The notes beneath the pieces are model-generated. The model ran no database searches. It was not told where the DNA came from and worked only from the letters and a program-made list of their open reading frames with translations. A stretch of DNA of 64,000 nt from Tethya wilhelma. Its lineage: Eukaryota > Porifera > Demospongiae > Tethyida > Tethyidae. The position numbers and the translations under genes are program-made. Positions 32,339-41,386 of this stretch are shown here, piece after piece (within the stretch, counting starts at the first letter, position 1; each line of letters starts with the position of its first letter). The stretch lies in NCBI GenBank assembly GCA_964030475.1, contig CAXIPT010000007.1:2415318-2479317 (forward strand). Direction: 5' to 3'.

Positions 32339-34549
32339 TCACCAATACTGATGAGCACGGTTATTGCCATAATCAGCTGCAAACACACTACCATCTCTAC
32401 TTAGTGCTATCCCAACTGCATAGTTGAAGTTCTGAACAGTATTGATGAGCTTATGAGAAGAATCCAACACTAACAAACGACTGCTAGTCCTTTTGTATTC
32501 ACCAATGAAACAGTATTCCTCTTCATTGATGGCTATACCAGCTGGTTTCCGGATCACCCCACTACCATACTGAGAGATGAAGGTGCCTTCAGGAGAGAAC
32601 ACTGAGATGGAGCTACTACCATAGTTAGCAACGTGGAGGTTACCAGTAGGGTCGAAGGTTACACCCCAAGGATTGCTAAGATTGCCACTGATGTGTTTGA
32701 CAAATGTACCATCAGGATTGAAAACAGAAACTCGGTTGTTGTTAAACTCTGAGACAAACACTCGGCCATCAGGATCAAGACATATTCCTCTAGGTAAGTT
32801 GAGCTGACCAGCTCCTGATCCTTGAGAGCCAAACATTGATAGAAACTTCCCAGATATGGTCATCTTCTGAACACGATTGTTATTTTGCTCAGCAATATAG
32901 AGCATGCCTTCTCTGATGGCTACAGCACTGGGACTATTGAACTGGCCTTCCCCTGATCCAGACTGGCCAGCAGTTCCAATAGTACGGATGTTGGTACCAC
33001 TTTTATTAAAGACTGATACACAATGGTATCCATAGACAGCAACATACACATCACCATTGTCATCAACAGCAACATCGAAGGTATAATTAGAGCAACTAAA
33101 GGTTGTTCGAGGTCCTGAGGTAGAGGCATAGTTCTTGTCTTGTCTCACATTGATGATAAATGGACTTTGATTGATAGGAGCTCCTCCAATGGTGATGGCT
33201 AGCTCATGCTCCCCACACACCTGGGGTGTAAAGGTCACTTCATACCTTCCATTCTCCTTGTCCAATACTCCACCCATCACTGGTGGATCATGTGATCCCA
33301 TGAGATGCAACTTAGCACAGACACTCTCTCCACCATATGGGAACTCTTTACCTTCCTTGTCACGAGCAGTAATCACCATCTTCCTCTCTTTACTGATGAC
33401 AGCTGAGGGGACATACATGATATCAGCTGTACTCTCAGCTGGGAAGCACCCTCCAGTGACCACACCAAATGAAGAGACTTCTCTTATCAGCTCAGTGTTG
33501 TCCAGAGATGCAGCCATTAGTTCATTCTTACAAGGTTTAAGGTTACAGATCTTGAACTGTTCCAGGGTATCTTGAAGTTTAGAAGTCATTGCACCTTTAG
33601 CGGAGAGCATTTCAGCTGGGCTGTAGATTTTAGTGGCTTCAGCTATCACCTTGGATGTGGATGATAGCTCACTGTGAACTGATTTTAGCTTATCATACTG
33701 CATGCTGAGAGCTGTACGTTTCCCAAGAGCAATCTCAGCACTCTTCGCTAACAGGGCTGCTTCACGAGCACGAAGAGCTACATAGGTGGATTGAAATGAG
33801 CTCTTTATCTCTTCATCCACGGCCTTCTGCTTGGCTTGTACAGATTGCATGGCCTTCTCACCTTGAGCCATGGCATCCTCTAGCTTGGCTTTGACAGATT
33901 TAGCTTCATCAAGGACAGAAAGTAACTCTTTCTTCTCATTTTCAGCTACAGTTGTGATTAGACTACGCTTGTGATCGGAATGTAGATAGTCAGCACAGTC
34001 ACGACAGATCAGAGTGCCACAAGTGAGACAGTAGTGCTTCAAAATCTCATCTCCATGTAGCTGGCAATACATTGGCCTCTGTGAGACACTCTTTAAAATG
34101 GTGCTGGAGCTCAAAGTCTTCGTCTTTTTCTCACCGACCTCAACAAGCTCATGATTTAGGGTCTTCCTCCAGGTTTGATGGTCACTAGTGCAAAATTTAC
34201 ACAGAAATTCACAACAGTTGCAGCAGAATGAAACAGCAGGACCATTGGACTTGGAAATGCACCGATCGCAGCTAATCTCAGCTTGCCCCTTGACCTTCTC
34301 TTGGTAGAGAGCTACTTCAGCTTCATAGCTAGCATGGAGGTCTTTTTGAATGGCCTCCACCCCTCCCTCTGGAATGGAGATGACTTTCTTGCAAGTGGGA
34401 CATTTAGGGTTGGACTTCATCTCTTGTTCTTCAAAGTGTTTCTTGAGGCAGTTCAAACAGAAGGAGTGAAGACACTGGAGCATACGTGGATCAGTGAAGA
34501 GCTCAGAACACAGTCCACAAGTAGCAGAGGACAACACATTTGTGGCCAT
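32339..34549 (-). CDS. TRIM-NHL protein (RING, two B-boxes, coiled coil, filamin, NHL)
   Basis: Intact single-exon frame of 736 residues. A RING covers about 11-54 (CGLC...CLHSFCLNC...CPTC), B-box 1 about 92-140, B-box 2 about 158-200 (CQLHGD...CRDC...HSDH), a coiled coil about 205-315, a filamin-type Ig domain about 365-470 (GEHELAITIGGAPI), and NHL repeats about 490-736. This is the TRIM2/3/71 layout: a RING ubiquitin ligase whose NHL propeller binds RNA or protein partners. The gene lies between two ORD exon remnants on the same strand, as if inside an intron. A gttttag acceptor-like sequence sits two bases before the ATG in this and the two sibling copies, so a 5' untranslated exon is likely. 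No lesion is visible. Confidence 0.9.
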   Translation of the reverse strand: MATNVLSSATCGLCSELFTDPRMLQCLHSFCLNCLKKHFEEQEMKSNPKCPTCKKVISIPEGGVEAIQKDLHASYEAEVALYQEKVKGQAEISCDRCISKSNGPAVSFCCNCCEFLCKFCTSDHQTWRKTLNHELVEVGEKKTKTLSSSTILKSVSQRPMYCQLHGDEILKHYCLTCGTLICRDCADYLHSDHKRSLITTVAENEKKELLSVLDEAKSVKAKLEDAMAQGEKAMQSVQAKQKAVDEEIKSSFQSTYVALRAREAALLAKSAEIALGKRTALSMQYDKLKSVHSELSSTSKVIAEATKIYSPAEMLSAKGAMTSKLQDTLEQFKICNLKPCKNELMAASLDNTELIREVSSFGVVTGGCFPAESTADIMYVPSAVISKERKMVITARDKEGKEFPYGGESVCAKLHLMGSHDPPVMGGVLDKENGRYEVTFTPQVCGEHELAITIGGAPINQSPFIINVRQDKNYASTSGPRTTFSCSNYTFDVAVDDNGDVYVAVYGYHCVSVFNKSGTNIRTIGTAGQSGSGEGQFNSPSAVAIREGMLYIAEQNNNRVQKMTISGKFLSMFGSQGSGAGQLNLPRGICLDPDGRVFVSEFNNNRVSVFNPDGTFVKHISGNLSNPWGVTFDPTGNLHVANYGSSSISVFSPEGTFISQYGSGVIRKPAGIAINEEEYCFIGEYKRTSSRLLVLDSSHKLINTVQNFNYAVGIALSRDGSVFAADYGNNRAHQYW

Positions 34550-35082
34550 AGCTAAAACAAATTACAAGCTCTAAACAGACAAAAAGCTCAGAAACTTGAC
34601 AAACAACTAGAGGTTTGCTTCAGGTACTAGCCCTAGATCCTAGATCTATTAAAGTCATGTGAACAGATGGGCCACTGTAGTAGAGTGTAACCACAACTCC
34701 CAAAGGGGAGAAACCAATAGAGACCACTGTTCAGACAATGCCAGTCACACAAAATGAATGGTAAAAACCCTGTTGTCACATACCAATGGTAATTGTGCAT
34801 AATTATCTACAATGTGTAGTGCAATGCAGTATCGTGTATACTTCTACAATATTTAAGCAGTATTAGCCTGAGACTATATGAGGAGTATTAAGTCTCTGTA
34901 CTTCAGTGTACATCACGCACGAAAGGTCATCAAATTTTAGTGCACTTTGGCTCATACAACATCAATTAAACAGATATAGACAGAAAATTCAGTACTGACA
35001 GACCACATCTGCCACCCAGGAATAATGCTAACTCCGCAGATGCTATTCCCTGTGTAACTACGATCACTATAGCTACATGTAC
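34550..35082. other. Upstream flank of the TRIM gene
   Basis: Contains sequence also found upstream of the other TRIM copies (ctagatctattaaagtc, caatgccagtcac). No coding sequence until the ORD exon at 35083. Confidence 0.4.
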
Positions 35083-35178
35083 CTTTCTCTGTTGTTCTCT
35101 AGAGAAGTAGCTGTAGGCGTGGAACTTTATATGACACTCCTCTCCATTGATGTGGTGCATGATCTTTAGGTAACCAGA
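35083..35178 (-). CDS. ORD exon (OSBP family), best-preserved copy
   Basis: 32 codons between a tctcctctcag acceptor and a gtacat donor, phase 0. Reads SGYLKIMHHINGEECHIKF then HAYSYFSREQQRK, the segment of the oxysterol-binding-protein ligand domain that follows the HN-(I/L)-VG-x-LW strand. The upstream exon is 35310-35381. The next exon in protein order would be an ISGTMQDSSG-type exon further down the minus strand, beyond the TRIM gene. Degenerate sisters occur at 8.3, 30.2, 40.25 and 45.25 kb. Confidence 0.65.
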
Positions 35179-35309
35179 CTGAGAGGAGAGAGAAAGAGAG
35201 AGACACACACAGCTAGTGCACAATAAGCATGCATATAATTATGTGTACATATAAATATTATAAGCAAAGTCAGCTAACTCTCATGACACCATTACAACTA
35301 TTGTCTCAC

Positions 35310-35381
35310 AATGTCAATCCACAGTCTCCCCACTATGATGTTGTGGATGGTGGTGGTCACTTTACACCAGGTGTAGTGGCT
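35310..35381 (-). CDS. ORD exon (OSBP family)
   Basis: 24 codons, phase 0: SHYTWCKVTTTIHNIIVG then RLWIDI, ending at a gtgaga donor. This is the highly conserved VTT-x-HN-I-VG-x-LWID strand of OSBP-type lipid-binding domains. It joins in phase to 35083-35178. The homologous copy near 40.4 kb carries a 4-base insertion. Confidence 0.65.
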
Positions 35382-35561
35382 CTTGGTCCGATGCATTATC
35401 AGATGACAACCACCAATAGGATGTAAATGATGAGATATTTCCCACGAAATTTGAAGGTAACAGTATATTCTTGCCAAACGCCCACTTCTTGTACTCCATG
35501 TACGCATGCAGCTGACCTGTTAGGGTGTGTATGATTGCATGAAAGGAAAAAGAGCTACCAT

Positions 35562-35772
35562 AAGTGTGGAAATATTGGCGGGCATTTAATTCGGTGATTT
35601 TGCTCAGACCGCTTCCCACAAAAATATTGGCGGTTTTAAATTTGGCGTTTTCCTCCCTTGCGCCATGTATTGCAATAGAGCAAAAAACAGTTTACATGGA
35701 TTTAATTTGGCGGTTTTGCGCCGACCGCCAAACCACCAAATTTAATGTATCGCCAATATTTCTACGTTTACG
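35562..35772. mobile_element. MITE, AATATTGGCGG family
   Basis: The left end gaaatattggcggg and right end cgccaatatttc are inverted, and inner segments repeat attggcggtttt motifs. About 210 bp, non-coding, inserted between two ORD exon remnants. Confidence 0.65.
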
Positions 35773-35854
35773 GCATATAGGCCGGGTCCGAGTCTTATTA
35801 ATTTGATTTCCTTGTGATTCACCAGACTATAGAGATACTGTCACACTCACTTTC

Positions 35855-36011
35855 ATGGTGGCAATGCTCTCCAGAGGTTTTAATTGGGTGTGTCGACCAG
35901 GACTCTGTTCTTGTCTTCTCCACTGATGATCCTGGCTAAGTCATATTGCTGGTCCCACCATTCTTTCACCACATACCTCACTATATAGCTGTAGCACTAC
36001 TGTCCTGTAAT
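35855..36011 (-). pseudogene. ORD exon remnant (ISGTMQDSSG type)
   Basis: Matches the exon at 40740-40910: acceptor gatag then atctcaggaacattacagg, later GWWDQQYDLARIISG-type sequence with changes. An inserted ctatat-like stretch and a shift near GEDKNR break the frame. It lies downstream, on the minus strand, of the broken TRIM copy. Confidence 0.55.
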
Positions 36012-36019
36012 GTTCCTGA

Positions 36020-36315
36020 GATCTATCGAAGGAATTTGAACAATACAATTATTGTATATAAATTATTAAAAAATTAATTGATTTGCATTTGTCTTCTTCA
36101 TAATTCAATGTTTGTATGACCCAACAGAGACTATATGACTACCAGTGATGTGTCTGATCATAAATTGAAAACACAATAAGTTAATTACAAGTCATGCATC
36201 AAGGGAACCATATAAAACAAAACAACAAACAAACAAACAAATAAACAAACAACAAACATGGGGTATACATAATAATGAAATTATTTGCCTATAATTTATG
36301 TAGCTATTCCTAAAA
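36020..36315. other. AT-rich spacer
   Basis: Contains a caaacaaa-type low-complexity tract at 36215-36255, which has a counterpart near 41.1 kb. No gene seen. Confidence 0.5.
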
Positions 36316-38033
36316 TTATATAGAAAATTTTAAATTAAGAATTTTATACTTACATGTGAACAGAACAAACAAGACCGTCACATATAAACAATTTAACTTG
36401 AATGTATTACACTTCAGGCTCACTCTTACCAATACTGAACAGCACGTTTGTTGCAATAATGCAGCTACAAATACACTGCCATCTCTACTCAGGGCTATCC
36501 CAGCTGCATAGTTGAAGTTCTGAACTGTACTGATGAGCTTATGGGAGGAATCCAACACTAACAAGCGACTGTCAGTGCTATTGTATTCACCAATGAAACA
36601 GTATCCTCCTTCATTAATGGCTATACCAGCTGGTTTCTGGATCACCCCACTACCAAAGGTGCCTTCAGGAGAGAACACTGAGATGGAGCTACTACCATAG
36701 TTAGCAACGTGGAGGTTACCAGTAGGGTCAAAGGTTACACCCCAAGGATTGCTAAGATTGCCACTGATGTGTTTGACAAATGTACCATCAGGATTGAAAA
36801 CTGACACTCGGTTGTTGTTAAACTCTGAGACAAACACTCGGCCATCAGAATCAAGACATATTCCTCGAGGTGTGTTGAGCTGACCAGTTCCTGATCCTTG
36901 TGAGCCAAACATTGATAGGAATTTCCCAGATGTAGTCATCTTCTGAACACGATGGTTGCTTTGATCAGAAATATAGAGCACTTCTTCTCTGATGGTTATA
37001 CCACTGGGATTGGAGAACTGACCTTTCCCTGATCCAGACTGGCCGGAAGTTCCAATAGTACGGATGTTAGTACCACTTTTATTGAAGACCCATATACAGT
37101 GAGATCCATATACAGCAACATACACATCACCACTGTCATCAACAGCAACATCAAAGGCTTTACTGGAACAACTAAAGGCTCTTACAGGTCCTGAGGTGAA
37201 GGCGTAGTTCTTGTCTTGTCTCACATTGATGATGAATGGACTTTGTTTGATAGGAGCTCCTCCAATAGTGATGGCTAGCTCATGCTCCCCACACACCTGG
37301 GGTATAAAGGTCACTTCATACTTTCCATTCTCCTTGTCCACTACTTCACACATCACTGGTGGATCATGTGATCCCACAAGTTGCAACTTTGCACGAACTC
37401 TCTCTCCACCACAAGGGAACTCCTTGCCTTCCTTGTCACGAGCACTAATCACCATCTTCCTCTCTTTACCAACGACAGCTGAGGGGATGTACATGATATC
37501 AGCTGTACTCTCAGCTGGCACTGCTGCAGTGACCACGCCAAAACAAGAGACTTCTTTTATCAGCTCAGTGTTGTCCAGAGAAGTATGTATTATTTCATTT
37601 CTACAAGGGTCAAGGTCACAGCTCTTGAACTGTTCCAGAGCATCTTGAAGTTCACAAGTCATTACACCTTTAGCAGAGAGCATTTCTGCTGGGCTGTAGA
37701 CTTTAGTGGCTTTAGAAATCACCTTGGATCTGGATGATAGTTCACTGTGAACTGATTTTAACTTATATCATGCTGAGAGCTGTATGTTTCCCAAGAGCAA
37801 TCTTAGCACTCTTTGCTAACAGGGCTACTTCACGAGCACAATACCCCTCCCTCTGGAATGGAGATGACTTTCTTGCAAGTGGGACATTTAGGGTTGGATT
37901 TCTTCTCTTGTTCTTCGAAATGTTTCTTGAGGCAGTTCAAACAGAAGGAGTAAAGACACTGGAGCATACATGGATCAGTGAAGAGCTCAGAACACAATCC
38001 ACAAGTAGCAGAGGACAACACATTTGAGGCCAT
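36316..38033 (-). pseudogene. TRIM-NHL copy broken by an internal deletion and shifts
   Basis: The RING part (38033-37830) is intact to IPEGGV, then jumps at about 37842 into the end of the coiled coil. Both B-boxes and most of the coiled coil (about 0.7-0.8 kb compared with the intact gene) are missing. A further small deletion disrupts the frame near 37770. From 37722 the filamin and NHL parts read well (MISKATKVYSPAEML ... NHL repeats). At the end a 2-base loss after DGSVFVAA replaces the usual YGNNRAHQYW ending with an unrelated tail. One blade also lacks a few residues (EGTFGSGV). It could still make a filamin-NHL fragment, but as a TRIM gene it is dead. Confidence 0.85.
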
Positions 38034-38149
38034 AGCTAAACAAAAAGCTCAGAAACGTGGCAAACAACTATACAAGTTTGCTTCAGGTACCAGCTCTAGA
38101 TCTGAGTCACATGTAAAGATTGGAATTGATAACACCAATGTAGTAAACC

Positions 38150-38773
38150 ACTAGCCTCATTCCAAGGCTCCTCCCTCACATATATTTTCTTCAAAAATAA
38201 GGAAAGAGAGAGCCTGGTACATTTTATCACGTGAGTGATGCAATCAATGAGGCGCTTTGATTTTTTAATGAGCAATTATGTAAGTCTTTTACCGCGTGTT
38301 TCTGCCAGTTAGCTTTCTTGCTCCTAGAGGCCCAAGAGTCGAAAAGAACAACAGATAGGCTTCAGTTCTTGCTATCTACAATAAATTGTTTTAGCTATCG
38401 CTCAACTATGAAAGATACTTTGACAGCGTGTTGTAGCCATTTTTAATAGTGCTCTAAAAAACAATGGGCGATTCCTGGATATGAAAAATCTTGGTCATTG
38501 CAGGGTGAGTTTCAACAAAATAGCAACAATAGGTCATGATAATGTAGCGTCTACAGCTAGCTCCCTTACCAAGGCTAAACAAAGGCTTTACATGCAAGAG
38601 TGAAAAAACAAAGTGGGCGTGAGTTGAGATGATTGAAAAAAAAATTGCTGACGTAGGCCATGTCTACCTTCACGTCTACCTGCATCACTCACGTGATAAT
38701 TTGTACCAGGCTCTCTCTTTATTTATTTTCGAAGAAAATATACGCGAGGGAGGAGCCTGGGAACGAGGCTAGT
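38150..38773. mobile_element. MITE, CCTCGTTCCCAGGC family, full-length 0.62 kb copy
   Basis: The left end actagcctcattccaaggct and right end agcctgggaacgaggctagt are inverted. The arms extend through ctcctccctc, gaaagagagagcctggtac and tcacgtgagtgatgca, with about 120 bp in each arm. The centre has no transposase. Related ends occur at 38842, 39890-39975, 45005-45072 and 52353-52625. Confidence 0.85.
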
Positions 38774-40190
38774 AAACTAAGTACAATGTCCAAGGGGAAA
38801 AACCAACAATGTGTAGTGTAATGCAGTATTGTTACAATAGCCTCGTTCCCAGGCTTCTTCCTTGCAAATATTTCATACGAAAATGAAAGGCACCATATGC
38901 ATGGTGCACAACCCTCGGTGTATATACACTGTAATTAATAGACTGTCTATACAATACTATAATTACTGCATCCAAGCAGAAAATTGAAGAAGACTATTGA
39001 GTCATGCATGCACATATACTATCAGCATTGCAATGTCAGGTAAAACCCACTTTCTATACTCTACTTCAGCAGTATAACATCGAGGCTGGCAATCGAGGCA
39101 TACAATCGGACTACAGTATGGTGAATGGGCATGGCTAGTGGGTGGGGCCACATAGCCAAAATGGCCACTCGAGCGATGGCTCGGACCGAAAATCCTGGCA
39201 TAGCTCAGAAACTATAAGCTTTTAGCTTTGAAAAACATATTTTTTTAGATAAACATTAGTATGCTTATCTCCATAATTTTCAGAGTAGACTTGCTGTTCT
39301 TCAGATTAAGAGTGAACACACACACACACACACACGGAAAAAACAACTACTATAACCCTTTCGGCGTGTTTCACACGCCAAGGGTTAATAAAGAGGGAGA
39401 GAGCTTAGCACCTGGTATCAAATATCATGCGCATGACATATAGGTGAAGGCCAGTTAAGCTGGTACAAGACCGCAACAAGACATTCACGTGACCAAGTTC
39501 AGGGCTAGCTTCAGCATCATTTTTGCCAGTCTAAGAACACTGAGAGAGCTATGAGTGGATGAAGATGGGATTAAAGAAGACCAAGGACACTAGCTTAGTA
39601 GCCTCTAATGAATATCAATTCGAAGGCAGATAAATACTAGCCTCTCGTATCAGCTCCTTCAGTTCAGAGTTCAGTCTTGATTCAGTCAGCCCTCAACAAG
39701 ACAGGCAGACAAACTAATGATCACAAATACTGAACAGAAGGTTTATTCTTTGGTCTTTGCTAGCTGAAAACGCTTAAAACAAGCATACAACACTTTTTTC
39801 AAGCGTTTTGTCCTTTCTGTCCTGGCTCGCGGTAATTCCCAGGAAAACTTCGACCACATACAAATGAATATTCAAAAATGCATACGTCATGCACATGATA
39901 TTTGATAGCAGGCTCTCTCCTTCCTTATTTTCGAAGGAAATATTCACGAAGGAGAAGCTGCGCACGAGGCTATCGTTACAATATTTAAGAGTATTAATTA
40001 AGTCTCTGTACTTGTACACAGAGGTCATCAAATTTTCATGCATGCACTTTCATTATTCGTACAACAGCAATTAGACAGATATAGACAGAAAATTCAGTAC
40101 TGAGACCACATCTTTACAACCAAAAACAATGCTAACTATAGATACTATCCCATGTAATGCCATTATACCCACTATAGCTACAATTAAGTA
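38774..40190. other. Repeat-rich interval without genes
   Basis: Holds a partial MITE end at 38842-38885 and a 35 bp palindrome at 39353-39387 (two TAACCCTT-family ends fused). A diverged MITE arm pair lies at 39895-39975, and a short CA run at 39317-39332. I see no coding exon. Confidence 0.5.
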
Positions 40191-40199
40191 CCTTTCACT

Positions 40200-40500
40200 G
40201 TTGTTCTCTAGCTGGAGAAGTATATCTGTACGTGTAGAACTTTAAATTATATGACACTGCCTCCATTGCGGGTGTGGTTGATGATCTTCAGGTCACCAGA
40301 CTGAGAGGAGAGAGAAAGAGAGACACACACACAGATAGTGTAGACGTATATGTGTACACATTATAAGCAGAAGTCAGCTAACTCTCATGACACCATTACA
40401 ACTATTCTCTCACATTATCAATCCACAGTCTCCCCACTATGATGTTGTGGATGGTGGTGGTCACTTTACATGCACCAGGTGTAGTGGCTCTTGGTCTGAT
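40200..40500 (-). pseudogene. Pair of decayed ORD exons
   Basis: 40205-40300 matches the SGDLKI...SYFSREQQRK exon but with several insertions. 40392-40490 matches the VTTTIHNIIVGRLWID exon, with 4 extra bases (tgca) within the TWC-KV codons. Same order and strand as 35083-35381. Confidence 0.6.
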
Positions 40501-40739
40501 GCATTATCAGGTAAGATAACTGATGAGATATTTCCCACGAAAATTGGAAGCAACGGTATATTCTTGTCAAATGTCCACTTTTTGTGCTCTATGTGAACAA
40601 CTGACCTGTCAGTGTGTGTATACTAATTGTATGAACTGAGGAAAAGATATAGGGCCAGGTCTTAATTTATATTTCTATTTGAATCAGCAGAGTGTGTAGA
40701 TACTATCACACTCACTTTCATGGTAGCAATTGCATGCTC

Positions 40740-40910
40740 TCCATACACTTTTACTCACTATGGTGGCAGTGCTCTCCAGAGGGTTTTGGGTTTGTCAGTG
40801 ACTCTGTTTTTGCCTTCTCCACTGATGATCCTGGCTAAGTCATACTGCTGGTCCCACCATCCTTTCACCACATACCTCGCTGTACCACTACTGTCCTGCA
40901 TTGTCCCTGA
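40740..40910 (-). CDS. ORD exon (ISGTMQDSSG type), frame open
   Basis: After a gatag acceptor at 40911-40912 the minus strand reads ISGTMQDSSGTARYVVKG then WWDQQYDLARIISGEGKNRV and TDKPKTLWRALPP, then a stop. This is the OSBP-family segment that follows the RK of the SYFSRE exon (compare TG-x-V-x-D-x-x-G-x-A-RY-V-x-G-x-W-D). Phase 0 agrees with the preceding exon type. It lies directly downstream, on the minus strand, of the intact TRIM gene at 41387-43651. Confidence 0.6.
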
Positions 40911-40919
40911 GATCTATCA

Positions 40920-41386
40920 TACATAAATTAAAGAATTAATATTATTGCTAATAACTATATAATTTGCAATAATTTTCCTTTTTCTAATTCAATGTTTGTA
41001 TGACCTCACAGAGACTATATGACTACAAGTGATGTGTCTGATGACGAACTGAAATAGCTACAAGAAGTCAAACACAAGTCATACATCAAGTAAACTATAA
41101 AAACAAAAAAAAAACAACAAACAATAAACAAAACAAGCAGAATAAACATAATAAGGAAATTATTCACCTATAATTTACGTAGTATTTTTGTCGTACATAT
41201 AACTAGACAGGAAAAATGATATCTGCTACAAAATTAATTATGCATAAAATTTTAAAAAATGATCAATAAAATAATTATACCACAACGTCGAACTCATTTA
41301 TAGAAAAAAAAAAACCCTCTACATAATAAACATAAAGTTTAAAGTGTAACAGACTATTATATAATAACAATACAATAATTGCTATA
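40920..41386. other. AT-rich spacer / TRIM 3' flank
   Basis: A-rich tracts, some matching 36.0-36.3 kb. No gene seen. Confidence 0.5.

Noticed and set aside
35564..35806. 80-codon frame
   Set aside because: Inside an inverted-repeat MITE.
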